Shown here: positions 1 through 10,170 of the stretch, piece after piece
How the letters are laid out: the number at the start of each line of letters is the position of its first letter
Position numbering within the stretch: position 1 is the first letter of the stretch
Source: Moringa oleifera
Taxonomy: Eukaryota; Streptophyta; Magnoliopsida; Brassicales; Moringaceae
Direction: 5' to 3'
Length of the DNA stretch: 64,000 nt
NCBI GenBank assembly: GCA_021397835.1
Contig: JAJFZO010000325.1
Coordinates: 1-64,000, forward strand
Translations under genes and position numbers: made by a program
Notes under the pieces: generated by a model
What the model was told of the DNA's origin: nothing
Seen by the model: only the letters and a program-made list of their open reading frames with translations
Databases searched by the model: none

Positions 1-70
1 TTCATGGTGTAGCTGTCCATGTGACAAACGAAGATCCAGATGCTGGTTTTAAACCCGCCAGTGGGTACAG
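1..70 (+). pseudogene. ACC1: Acetyl-CoA carboxylase (ACC) exon fragment, cut by the window start
   Basis: The plus strand reads HGVAVHVTNEDPDAGFKPAS followed by Gly-Tyr-Arg. This resembles the eukaryotic homomeric ACC segment that follows the biotin-carboxylase domain (HCVAVRVTSEDPDDGFKPTS in plants). A donor-like GT follows at 71. The same exon recurs at 2,330-2,527 and 50,040-50,237. The downstream sequence matches the ACC intron only to about 169 and then changes abruptly into AAA-ATPase sequence, so this copy is truncated on its 3' side by recombination. ACC makes malonyl-CoA for fatty-acid synthesis in the cytosol, but this fragment cannot encode an enzyme. Confidence 0.75.
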
Positions 71-170
71 GTAAATTATTAGGTTTTTTGAACAGTCATA
101 GTTGAAGCATATGGTTTATTCACCTTGCTGCTAACCACACCTTGATATTGTCAGAATCTGTACAGGGGAG

Positions 171-709
171 CAGAAAATCATCTGAAAATGCTGAAAATAT
201 TTCTTGCTCAAGAGAATTTAGAACCAGATTTTTCGGTTAAAAACTTGCAAATGAAACCAAGGGGCATTTTGGCAGTGATTTGAAGGTATGATGTTGAAGT
301 TGTTGGTCAATTTCAAAGTGAAGTGTTGCAGCAGCGTATAAGCTTGTCCAAGAACTTTTGGAGGAAGAAAAGAAGGTTTGTTTCTGCAGACTTATTAGGA
401 GTTTCTTAATTTATGACATTTATTGTGCAGGAAGTTTGATAATTAGGCAGGAATAGGAAGGCAAAAGCTTTGCATCTCTGGTGTGAGGGCCACTTAATTT
501 GGAAGGCTTTGTTGAGTCAAAAGCCAAGGTATTGAATGCCCACTCCTTTGTAGAAACTTGTTTCTGGTTAAATATGAGAATGTTGAATTTATAATATGAT
601 GCGATATAATATGATGAACTATAGGTGGGTCCATGGGTTGCTTATGGTGCTGCAAGCATTAATGAACTGAGCAAATGGACCAAGCAATATGGAATGCGTG
701 GCCGCAGGC
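171..709 (+). pseudogene. AAA-ATPase C-terminal unit Aa (5' truncated)
   Basis: The unit begins inside the first exon (ENHLKMLKIFLAQENLEPDF) directly after an ACC intron remnant. The second exon reads AAYKLVQELLEEEKK (about 328-375), the third LRPLNLEGFVESKAK (about 485-530), and the last matches VGPWVAYGAASINELSKW (from about 625). The family consensus (At1g50140 type) has AAAYRPVQELLEEEKK, a LRSLTLDDFIESKSKV-like segment and SVAYDAASMNEL, in that order at the C terminus. The first exon loses its frame near FSVKN, so it is not translatable. This is the lid/helical end of the AAA domain plus the C-terminal tail. Confidence 0.8.
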
Positions 710-1275
710 AGATCTGAGTTTGCGGACCTACCAGAAGCAGAAAATCATCTGAAGCTACTAAAAATATTTCTTACTCAACTGAATTTAGAACCAGATTTCT
801 CATTTGAGAATCTTGCAAATGAAACAAAGGGGTATTCTTGCAGCAATTTAAAGGTACGACGTTGAAGTTGTTGGTCAATTTCAAAGTGAAGTGTTGCTGC
901 AGCGCATAAGCTTGTCCAAGAACTTTTGGAGGAAGAAAAGAAGGTTTGTTTTTGCATACTTATTCGGAGCTTTTTCTTGATGACGTTTATTGTACAGGAA
1001 GTTTGATAATTGGGCAAGAATAGGAAGGTTAAAGCTTTGCATCTTCGGCGTTAAGGCCACTTAATTTGGAAGGCTTTATTGAGTCAAAAGCCAAGGTATT
1101 GAATGCACATTTCTGTACAGAAACTTGTTGCTAATATAATATGGAATCTTGTATTTATAACATGATGTGATATGATACGATGAACTATAGGTGGATCCAT
1201 TGGTGTCTTATGATGCTGCAAGCATGAATGAACTTAGCAAATGGAGTAGGCAGTATGGAGTAGGTGGAAGCAGGC
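709..1275 (+). pseudogene. AAA-ATPase C-terminal unit Ab
   Basis: The first exon is open: EFADLPEAENHLKLLKIFLT, then QLNLEPDFSFENLANETKGY and SCSNLK. The following exons carry AAHKLVQELLEEEKK, LRPLNLEGFIESKAK and a changed last exon (VDPLVSYDAASMNELSKW). The stop after the GGSRQI-like end is created at the junction with the next unit. Only the C-terminal 110 or so residues of the ATPase are represented, without Walker A or B, so no ATPase activity is possible. Confidence 0.8.
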
Positions 1276-1831
1276 AGATCTGAGTTTGTGAGCCTACCCA
1301 AGTACAGAATCATCTGAAGATGCTGAAAATATTTCTTGCTCAGGAGAATTTAGAACCAGATTTCCTGTTTGAGGAATTTGTAAATGAAACCAAGGGGTAT
1401 TCTAGCAGTGACTTGAAGGTATGGCGTTGAAGTTGTTGGTCTATTTCAAAGTTAAGTGTTGCTGCAGCGTATAAGCCTGTCCATAAACTTTTAGAGGAAG
1501 GCAAAAAGGTATGTTTCTGCAAACTTATTAGGAGTTTTTTCTTTTGTGACATTTGTTGTATAGGAAACATGATAATTGGGCAAGAATAGGAGGGCAAAAG
1601 CTTTACATCTCTAGTGTTAAGGCCACTTAATTTGGAAGGCTTTGTTGAGTCAAAAACAAAGGTATTGAATGCACGTTCTTATACTGAAACTAGTTGCTGA
1701 TATAATATGAGAATGTTGTATTTATAATATGATGCGATGTGATATGATGAACTGTAGGTGGGTCCACCGGTTGCTGATGACGCTTGAACTAAGCAAGTGG
1801 AGTAAGCAGTATGGAGAAGGTGGGAGTAGGC
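1275..1831 (+). pseudogene. AAA-ATPase C-terminal unit Ac
   Basis: Same four exons as its neighbours. Compared with the matching unit at 48,602, the first exon is one base short in the LPRVENHL region (near 1,297-1,310), which breaks the frame. The last exon is damaged: GTTGCTGATGACGCTTGAAC has lost the codons for AASMNE. The unit ends at GGCAGATCTGATCAGG and then switches to the intron upstream of the EDLL exon. Confidence 0.8.
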
Positions 1832-1946
1832 AGATCTGATCAGGTGGGTCCATTGTTACTTTATTGTGATTTCCTAATATAAAAACATTCCTAAGTAAGT
1901 CTGTATATGAATTTTGTTTATTTTTATTTTTTGTAGAAATTTGCAG

Positions 1947-2033
1947 GAAGATCTCCTTAGAACATTCAATAAAAAAGTTGGAGAGGACACGACGATTATG
2001 ATATTATTAAGCAATTTAGATGAATTACATAAG
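1947..2033 (+). pseudogene. AAA-ATPase upstream exon (EDLLRTF exon), copy 1
   Basis: A 29-codon open exon with acceptor TTGCAG before it and donor GTACTG after it. It reads EDLLRTFNKKVGEDTTIMIL followed by LSNLDELHK. This aligns with the pre-AAA-core region of At1g50140/At3g19740 ATPases (a DTLRLFKKQLGEDRRIV-like stretch followed by NINELLKAL). In a normal gene it lies well upstream of the Walker exons; here it sits downstream of C-terminal exons, which shows the order is scrambled by tandem duplication. Intact splice borders could still allow exon use in chimeric transcripts. Confidence 0.7.
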
Positions 2034-2330
2034 GTACTGATATAGGTTTTAATTTCTTTTAAGTGGTAAGTAATGTGTGGGGCACTTTTCTTGTTCACAT
2101 GTCCATTGTTTGCATCCTTAAGCATATTATAATAATATTTCTTACAATAAATAAAGTTAGATTTTGTTAGGAAAAATAATTATATTATAGCAGTAGTAGT
2201 ATAGCAGTATAGAACAGTTTGATCTGATGCCCAAAGTTGCAATCGGGATGGTATTTCTCTCGCAAATTTCTGGTGTCATAGTGAAGTTAATTAAAACTTT
2301 TTCTATAGTCATTTAATGTAGTATCTCACA
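2034..2330. other. Intron-like stretch with a short minisatellite remnant
   Basis: AT-rich sequence following the AAA exon. At 2,188-2,216 there is a short CAG/TAG-rich run related to the larger arrays at 37,346, 40,690, 41,037, 41,440 and 49,860. Copy 2 has about 345 extra bases at this point (49,516-49,860), so copy 1 has suffered a deletion ending in the repeat. No other feature seen. Confidence 0.6.
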
Positions 2331-2527
2331 TTCTATTCCATATTTGATGAGAAATAAGGTGACTTTATAGCATGGAACATGGTAGAGGGTAGAAGGAAAA
2401 CATCAGCTGCTGTTACTCTTTTTAATTTTGACAAGCGAGAAAGTAGTAGGCGGAAAGGTCATGGTGTAGCTGTCCATGTGACCAATGAAGATCCAGATGC
2501 TGGTTTTAAACCCGCCAGTGGGTATAG
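2330..2527 (+). pseudogene. ACC1: ACC exon after the biotin-carboxylase domain, copy 1
   Basis: Recognisable pieces are MEHGRG (plant ACC has YGMEHGGG), then in a shifted frame RRKTSAAVTLFNFDKRESSR and GHGVAVHVTNEDPDAGFKPA, ending at a donor GTAAAT. The known protein has WRKTS, FDFDKA and a GHCVAVRVTSEDPDDGFKPT-like stretch in the same order. A frameshift between GRG and RRKTS (an in-frame TAG follows GRG) marks it as a pseudogene exon. No biotin-attachment MKM or carboxyltransferase sequence follows; the next piece is from another gene. Confidence 0.8.
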
Positions 2528-2627
2528 GTAAATTATTAGGTTTTTTGAACAGTCATAGTTGAAGCATATGTTTTATTCACGTTACTGCTAACCACACCTT
2601 GATATTGTCAGAATCTATACAGGGGAG

Positions 2628-2742
2628 CAAAAGTGGTTTTCTTGGCAGATATCATTAGGTTGTTTGCATGTTAATACACCAAAATACAATAACTCCGTTA
2701 AAGTATGGCCATTGGATGGAGAAATTTCTATCAGTGGTTACA
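2628..2742 (+). other. Unrecognised exon-like island shared by both copies
   Basis: After the ACC intron (acceptor near 2,620) an open stretch reads HVNTPKYNNSVKVWPLDGEI and then SISGYR. It is nearly identical at 50,345-50,455 (HVHTPKYNNSLKVWPLDGEI). I do not recognise it. It is placed between ACC and RbBP5-like sequence, and in copy 2 it runs directly into the RbBP5-like reading frame. The strong conservation between copies may only reflect their shared age. Confidence 0.4.
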
Positions 2743-2830
2743 GGATCTTTTTCAAAATTTTTGTTGCTTATTCTTATACTTGCTTTGCTATTCTTTACCA
2801 GCTGAGTACTTTAATTGAAGTTGCATTATC

Positions 2831-3710
2831 TGGGATTTTGAGACAAAGGGAATCGCAAACGAGTTTCGAGATAAGGATTGTGTTGCTGTCTGCTGATCAA
2901 AGTATGGCCATCAAATTCTTTTATCTACTGCTGACTAGTCATTAACACTTTGGGATGTCCTAAATGGAGAGAAGTTTATGCACACAATTCTCTAGCAAAC
3001 CCCTTGACAGGCTCGTCTACATCCTGGGTTTCTCTACTACATCTTTTTATCTTGTTTATCCTTTTTCATTTACTCCCATGATTATTGACATACACGCATG
3101 AAGCATAACTGCATTTCCAGTTGCATTTTTTGACATGGCCAGTGCACTAGTCCTTTCTCAGATGGAAGCCCCACTTTCTCTCCTGCTACTACAAGCCTTA
3201 GCAAACATGGGGATCTGGTTTATGTGAGTAACTCCTTGGGGGAGATATTCATAATAGATTACAAAAGTGAGTTTTCTTTTTGGGGAGCAGTCATTGAGAA
3301 CATAGTCTTTAGTAGGAGTTAGCACTATTTCCTTACAAATTTGAATGATTGAACAATTAGAGTCTATAATCTTCTGCCTTTAAGAAATAGAGCTAGTGCC
3401 TCGATGACCTAAATGATGGCATCAATGATATTAATGATGTTGAAAAATGAAGGCCATTGGATCAAAGTGTATAGCATTTTCTCAGGAATTTCAAGATTCC
3501 ATCACGAACACACACTATAAGGTACCTTGTCTTAGCGTTGATGGTGAGTGTGTAACTGGGGGTTCTCCAAGACAAGGAGAGCACAAGATCAAAATATAAG
3601 ATACAGCTGGGAATCTTGTGAAAATCCTCGAGGGTCCAAAGGAAGCATTGATTGATCTTGCATGGTATCCTTTCACCTCATTATTGTCTCTGTCACCTTG
3701 ATTGTCTCTG
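2831..3710 (+). pseudogene. RBL: RbBP5-like WD40 protein (COMPASS subunit) pseudogene, copy 1
   Basis: Read with frame changes and stops, the sequence follows plant RbBP5-like from the early WD repeats onward: WDFETKGIANEFRDKDCVAV, then SKYGHQILLSTAD and SLTLWDVLNGEKFMHTIL (about 2,831-2,994), QARLHPG, PMIIDIH, SKHGDLVYVSNSLGEIFIID (about 3,198-3,264), AVIENIVFSRS, NLLPL, and GILVKILEGPKEALIDLAWY (about 3,608-3,670). RbBP5 binds the H3K4 methyltransferase as part of the core complex in the nucleus. At least four in-frame stops are visible (for example CW to C-stop near 2,893, and two in the TPLQARLHPG region), so it is dead. It lacks the C-terminal acidic part kept by copy 2. Confidence 0.75.
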
Positions 3711-4398
3711 CCTATTTTAGAGGAAGTTGTTGAGAATAGATAATTAATAAACCATGCATCAAGTCTACTTGAAGGTAATATCATACATGTCGTGTATGTT
3801 GTGAAAGTTTTTTTATAACTTAGTAAGTAATTAATCTTTGCATTAGTCCTTAAGTGGTAACACTTTAACAGCAAGGGTTGATGTACTGATCACAAACTTA
3901 GTAGGAGCAATGTGCTGATTTCATGGAAGAATATATGGCACCTACTTGTAGCAATCGAGGTTTCTTCTTTAACTTGGACTTATAATTTTTGGAAGAATTC
4001 TTTGCTGTATAAATTCTAAGAGGAGGGAAGTTGTGAGTGAGTAACACGTGGCATATGACTAAGTGAGAGTTGAAGACAAGGCTAGCGAAAATCTAAAGGG
4101 CGATAATATAAGTTAGCTAAAGAGGTAAACAACTACTGGCAAAAATTTCATTTCTCTCTCTCTCTTTAAATATAGTTGTTAATGTTTCAATTGTCTCTCT
4201 CTTCTATTAATGTTTGAAACACATTTGTTGGTTTCAATCCTCTCTAATTCGCTTCGAATATACACGTTAGGTTTGATTCACTCCCTTTTTATTCTTTTTT
4301 CCTCATATTTATTATATCTTTTTAGAAATTTTTTTGAGTTGCTCGACTTCGCTTTGATTCTCTGTTTTTTCCTTCTTCATCTTTCTATTTCTTTTACA
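3711..4398. other. Non-coding stretch between RbBP5-like and AAA pieces
   Basis: It matches 51,183-51,990 of copy 2 closely, including a CT-rich tract at 4,152-4,206 and the TGTTTGAAACACA segment. Copy 2 carries about 100 extra bases near 51,300-51,400. The open frame at 4,210 is F/L-rich low-complexity and shows no recognisable domain except its last residues, which run into the AAA-like piece below. Confidence 0.5.
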
Positions 4399-4485
4399 TT
4401 AATTGTTAGCCTTGTTACCACGTTGAAAAATTATGGGACGACCATACTTCCTTTGCTGGAACTTGAGTTATTTACGCCACTCTGA
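4399..4485 (+). pseudogene. AAA-ATPase exon remnant before Walker A, copy 1
   Basis: The plus strand reads LVTTLKNYGTTILPLLELE, similar to the HVKKTLNELVILPMRRPEL region of the ATPase family just before the arginine-rich PMRRPEL exon. Equivalent remnants lie near 38,860, 41,925 and 52,000. There is no clean donor at its end, so the identification rests on position and weak similarity. A tandem duplicate of its tail and the following intron lies at 5,150. Confidence 0.4.
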
Positions 4486-4611
4486 TAATAGTACTATAGG
4501 TACTATGTTCCTCCTACAATCCTAGGGTTTTTTTCTTTGTTGCCATTTTTCTACTAAGCAAGTTCTTTTACAAGTTAATTGATATAGTCTGTTAACAATA
4601 GGCATTGGAAG

Positions 4612-4656
4612 CCTATAAGGAGGCCAGAGCTTTATTCTCATGGAAATCTTTTACAG
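4612..4656 (+). pseudogene. AAA-ATPase exon PIRRPELYSHGNLLQ, copy 1
   Basis: A 15-codon exon matching the family's PMRRPELFTRGNLLR segment, which leads into the Walker A strand. The donor has changed from GT to CT (compare CAGGTACTGA at 42,173), so normal splicing here is lost; copy 2 at 52,195 shares the lost donor. Confidence 0.75.
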
Positions 4657-4734
4657 CTACTAAACATTATTCAATGCTTCCAATTGCAATTTGCTCCGTT
4701 TTTTGCATTCTTTAATTGTGTAGTGATTTTGTAG

Positions 4735-4857
4735 GCTTGCAAAAGGATATTACTGTTTGGTCCTCCTGTTACTGGTAACACCTTTCTTCCCAAGGCACTT
4801 GCAACAGAAGCTAGGGCAAACTTTATCGATATAACTAGTTCTACTCTCACATCAAAG
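4735..4857 (+). pseudogene. AAA-ATPase Walker A exon, copy 1 (Lys replaced by Asn)
   Basis: A 41-codon open exon with GTAG acceptor and GTGTGT donor. It reads [20 protein letters not shown] and then [20 protein letters not shown] plus Lys. The family has [20 protein letters not shown] then [20 protein letters not shown]. The P-loop Lys needed for ATP phosphate binding is Asn, and the second Gly of the loop is Val, so this P-loop should not bind nucleotide normally. No Walker B exon follows in this copy. Confidence 0.85.
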
Positions 4858-6136
4858 GTGTGTCGAGATATAAATGCATCATTCAGTTAATTAAATTTGA
4901 AATTTTTATGGTATTCTTTGATGTAGTTTGGTTCCATTTTCACTATTTCAGCTTCTAGATTCTCTCAGCTATTCTATTTGGCTCTTCCATTTCTTTTTCG
5001 TGTATAGTTGTGGCTATGTCCATATAGGATAACTATATCATCAACTCCTTCTCCTTTGATAAATAAAAGCTTCATCAATCCCTTCATGTTGTGCAACAAA
5101 AAAAAAAAAAAAAAAAAAGGCCTGATCTTTAAGATGGTATTCTATTTGTACGACCATACTTTCCTTGTTGGAGCTTGAGTTATTGATGCCGCTTTGATCT
5201 AATAATACTACAGATAACTATGTTAGTACAATACCAGGTTTTCTTATTCCATTACCATTTTTTTATTGAATAAGTTCTCTTACTAATTAACTAAAATAAT
5301 TTATTAAAGATAAGGTATGAAACTATTTTGATCTAATTAAAGTATTCATATACAAATCATTTCATATGTATTATGGGCATCAGTATGAATTTTTAATAAA
5401 TACGGAACCCATCTTTCTTAGGTGCGCCTACTTCTTTTGCCTGAAGATCTAGGTACCTTTTTTTTTTTTCTTTTTAACCTTAGAGTAGCCTTCACTTTTA
5501 ACAACTTTGGTTTGTTGATGGCTAGCAGAGTAATGCCAAAGCTATGAATTTATTTATTGTGCCTCGTATAGTCATTTAAAAGACCTTATATGGGATGAAG
5601 CTTGGCATTCATGCTTAAACTGGTTTAGAGTTATCTCTTCAGATTAGTGAATCCTTATTCTTCTTTCCCCTTAACATTTTTTTTTTTTGGCTAGGCCTTT
5701 TAAATAGCTTATCTCGTCTTAATTCCTTGTAAGATGTCACTCTCGTATATTATGCCCATGTTTAGTTGGATATCTTAGTTGCCATATGTTAACAAACTAA
5801 GAAGACTCTGGAACTTAAATGTTGCTATTAACTATCATATTTAAGTTACGCAAAAGATTTTTTTGCTTATTATTTTTTGCTTGATGCTATAGCTCAATTA
5901 GAGACTTTTACTAGATGTGTGATTTCCTACTTACATTGTGATGGCCTTTCTTAGGCGTATTTAGGATGTCGCAGCATTTTACCACATTTACTTGTCTCTC
6001 TTTTCTCACACGTGTGTGAGACACATTGGGCCAAACAAATATTCTTCTTTGGATACTTTTGTGGATGTTTATTCAAAATCTTCATTAAGTGCTTTTCTAA
6101 TAAAATTGGGACTATATTTTTCCAATTCAATATTTT

Positions 6137-7858
6137 ACACCCCATGTATATAGACCTTAGTTGAATATATTTACATATTTAAATATTGAGATGAGATGTG
6201 ATTCTTTGATGCAATGGAGGACTAGGAACCTAAAGGACTTCACTGGCAAGTGCAAAGTTATGATGCTGTGTAGTGGTTATTTTGTAAAAGAAAAGCCGTA
6301 TGTTATTTTTATATGTGAATTTGCCTTCTTAAATGCATCTTGTGTATGAAATTACATTGATTGGTGGCCATATTTGGGAAAGTAGCTAGTCTAAGGAGTT
6401 TCTCATCCTTTATCATGTGGTTATCTTTGTTTCATCTATATGCTGAAATTTACAAAAGATGGATTCAATCAAGTTTACATGGAGATATCTTGTTATGCAG
6501 TAGTGTACAAGGTAAGACCACGAAAAGAGAGATAAATGAAGAAAAGAAATTAATGTTTGAGACCCAATACATCAAGAAACTATAGACATTGCTTTAATCT
6601 AACTTCATTTTTTAAAAGATAATTTCACTTTAAGTTCTTATTGAGTTGCTTAGCACTGTTAGGAGTAAGGTAGGTATATTGCACTTCTTTTGCTTTAATT
6701 CATTTGTGATTGCAGGTTAATATTGTTTTTCTTTAGTCAGTGCCTTCTCCCTCAAATTTTAACCCTTTTTTTTTTTTCGAAACTTAACTCCCGAGCTATT
6801 TTGATTTGCATTTTAGAGTTTCGCTTATCATCTTCTTGAGTCCTTAAGTGCATTGCACGTACCCAGCTATGGGGGACATATACATACATAGATGACTCAG
6901 ATCTTGTTGCTGGTATGCATTGTTGTGAAGAAAAGTTTACGGTTAATATAGTTTAAGCCTTTAAATCATAGAATCTGGTGATGCAAATATCTAAGCATCG
7001 ATGTTGGCATTGTATTCCAATTCTCATGCACACATGTTATTGTTGCCCCACTACTTCACCCCATCCACTTGCAATTCTAGAGTTGCATGCTACCATCATG
7101 GTGCTACCACCATAAGATTGTAAGTCGAGTGCCATCTCTAACTTCCTTTCTACTTAAGTTAATGGTTATGCTCCACCTCCACCATTTGTTAAAATTTAAG
7201 ATGCAAATAATCAATATTATGTGCATCTAGGTAGCATAACTATTATTTGATTTAAAAAATAAGAGAAGAAGATACTAAGTGCTACTATATTGATCCAATG
7301 AGTTTATAAAGGCCAAAACTTAACTTTTTGACTTTTGTTTTAGTGTTATTTTGCTTTGAAATTGCACTTAAAAAATATAGCGACCCAATCCTCTACTAAG
7401 GAAGATATTGCTTTGTGAACCACTTCAAACATTAATTGTGGCCCAACCTCCATTTACCTTCTTTTGCATTACAATCTCTTTATACAGTGCACTACTAAAG
7501 CATCTCCTGTATTGAACCTTGATGAGATCTTCAAAGCTGTGATTTATTTAATTAGTTATCTAATTTTAGCTAACAACCTTTAGTATTGCTTTCTTATTCT
7601 TAACTAGAAAAAGCATATTGAGTAAATGCAACATTCCTAAGAAGATAAGAAATTGTGGGAAGGTTTAGAGTAATGCTTGAAAACATCATTAGTTTATGGT
7701 TAGAACAATTACTTTTATTTGCCTCATGATATCTAGTAGTAGAATTTTATATTGTGCTATATATATCCATTGAGGCTTTTTGCCCAAAAGAGGTTAGGTT
7801 TGCAAATGCTACCAATTTTTGTTTCTTTCTCTTGGCTCCTTGAAAATTTTGTTTTTAT
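6137..7858. repeat. Segment of about 1.72 kb present in copy 1 only
   Basis: Copy 2 passes from sequence matching 6,136 directly to sequence matching 7,859 (at about 53,690). The flanks contain short shared runs (CAATATT and ATTATTTATTTT), compatible with a deletion in copy 2 or an insertion in copy 1. I see no terminal inverted repeats or target-site duplication, so deletion from copy 2 seems somewhat more likely. Confidence 0.75.
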
Positions 7859-9910
7859 TATTTATTTTGTTTCTAAACAGGAATGGTAACTTATATCTGT
7901 CATTGTCACTTTATTATCTTCTCCCCCATATACAATATGCTCCAAGATCTTATCATTTTCACCCATTGTGCCTTAAATCTTCCTATTAAAACACAATTTT
8001 GCACATTCTAAATGCATGTTTAGTGTTGATGCTACGAATATATTGTCATGATCAATTGATTTACTATGCTAAATCTCTTGTCTCATCAAGACTAATTCGT
8101 TACAAGCACTCGAAACATTGTCCTTTTCTTTGGTTGTGGGGTGGTATCAACTTTTGAGTTAATTTAATTTGGTGCTAGTTAAATCAAGTTTGGGTTTCTT
8201 GGAAATAGTATCACACTGTATTCAGTATTAGTTGTATTAATATATTTTTAGGTTTAAATTAAATAAGATTTATGGCAAATCAGATCAAATTTTGATTTGC
8301 TTGTTTTGGTTTCATATTAATGAAAAACATCTTAATGCTTCTTCTTTGTCATTTTCTTGAACAAATTAAAGATTTTTGTTGACTTTTTTGATCATTCCTC
8401 TTACACATAAAATCAACCATGGATTCCAAAAAAAATCTTTTACTACCATTTGATGGAACCACTTCTCTGCTAGACTAATTTGATTGATCTCAAATACCCA
8501 CTAAGCATCGCAATTGGTTGGCCACTTACTTCGATGCATCAATTCTTTCGAATAGTTATTTTCTTTCTTTAATCAAACCACATTCATTATAATGAAATTA
8601 ACTACGATCCATGTAACTAAGCAATTTTTTATGGCCTTCAAGTCACGAGCATTGTTTTTCCTATTGCATTATTGGATCTCGTCTTGATGTTAAATTTTCA
8701 AGTAAAATAAGGCTTTTCTTTCTTGTTATTAGGTAAGGAAGAAAATTTACTTAGTAGGCAATCAAAGAAGCACGTGTTTTCTTGTTATGAGAGAAAAGTG
8801 AAGTTTAGCAAATGAGGGGAAAAAGAGAAAAAAGAAAATCAACAAATGGTAAGTGGGGTGATCTAGTTGAATCCAATTGGGGATTATAATGTGATTCACA
8901 TTTCAAAGTTTTTGCTTGGAAACATGTTTTATAAAATTAGAAAACAAACCAATTTTTGATCTAGTTATTGTTGTTGTTGAATAGATTAATGATAATTCTT
9001 CTAATATTTTAACTTTTGTTTCCATATCTTTTTCTGAAGTGCTTCTAATAAATTATTGGTAATTCTTCATCCAACTCTGAAGATGGTTGAATAAAGTTAT
9101 AACCTTGTCCACTGCAAAGATTTGATGGTATCTTTATTGTTATTTGAAATGTAGGTAAATACTATGATAATGTTAACATTTTACATTTAGTGATGCTTCT
9201 TGCTCCTTCAATTTGATTTCAAAAAAGAGGTGAGATAATTGATCTGGAGCCTCGTCTTGTAAATTCATTTTCTATGAAGCCTACCCTTATTCGAAGGGTT
9301 GTTGAGCTAACTATGACTATAAGGGCTAGAGCTTCGATACTTTCTAACAATTTTCTTAAAGAAAGATTCGTGCATATGCTTTTATGCTAATATTATTATT
9401 GGTTATTCAGTCTTTTTACTTCATATTTTGTCTTACTTCCTTTTTTTTTTTTTTTCATTTCTCACACTTAGAATTAGAAAAAGAAAAATAACCAATCCTT
9501 TTCTTGAAGTTGTAATGACATCATACATAAACTTATTTTTTCACGCAATATCAAATTGAGCTCATGAACCTTATGGAGATAACTTTTTATCTTTCTTTTG
9601 TTGTTCATTTTTGAGACTTCTTTTTCTTTATAAATTATGGAAACGAAATGGTTTATTAGAAGGTTAATTATATGGACACTATATATATAATGCTCATGTT
9701 GCATCAAAGATTTAAAATGAGGGTAAAATAAGGTTTGATGATAAATTTTCCCTTTTGAAAATTTGAGTAGAACGCATTAATGATAGACATCATAATCATT
9801 TTTCATCTTGCAATTTCTCCGTTTTACTAAAGAATGTGAACTTTGTTTACTTGCTCAAAGATTGTTACCTTCATGAAAGCCAAAGATTTTATTTGATAAT
9901 CTTTGTCATA

Positions 9911-10170
9911 GGCTATAGGCTAGTTGAATTCTATTTTTGTACCTGTTGCAAATGTTTGTGAAATCTTAATAGTTGATTTTTGTCAAAAAGTTTTTATAGT
10001 TTGCCTTTACCAAATTTTGGATCTACTAGTTTATAGGATTATAGGCCATAAACTACTTGAATTCTATTTTTATACCTGTTGCAAATTTTAGTGAAATCTT
10101 GATAGTTGATTTTTGTCAAAAAAATTTTATAATTTACCTTTAACAAATTTTCGATTGACTAGTTTATAGG
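9911..10170 (+). repeat. 133-bp tandem doublet
   Basis: TTGAATTCTATTTTTG at 9,924 recurs at 10,057 in a unit covering the GTTGATTTTTGTCAAAAA and ACTAGTTTATAGGATTATA landmarks. Copy 2 has one unit only (about 55,757-55,895). Confidence 0.85.

Larger units (their letters stand above)
171..1831 (+). repeat. Tandem array A: three units of AAA-ATPase C-terminal exons
   Basis: One partial and two full units, with borders near 709, 1,275 and 1,831 (about 560 bp period). Each unit contains the last four exons of the AAA gene and their introns. The units match, in order, those starting at 47,545, 48,061 and 48,602 in array B, so this is the segmental-duplication counterpart of the end of array B rather than an independent expansion. 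Confidence 0.9.
4438..5320 (+). repeat. Direct repeat of an AAA intron segment (period about 712 bp)
   Basis: The block starting ACGACCATACTT at 4,438 recurs at 5,150 and continues for about 170 bases with moderate divergence. The same doubled arrangement exists in copy 2 (52,019 and about 52,713), so it arose before the large duplication. Confidence 0.7.

Noticed and set aside
775..1597. Minus-strand frames in array A
   Set aside because: Same antisense shadows as in array B.
5097..5118. Poly-A run as the tail of a retrocopy
   Set aside because: It sits in an AAA intron with no upstream processed gene end, and copy 2 has the same run with a different length.
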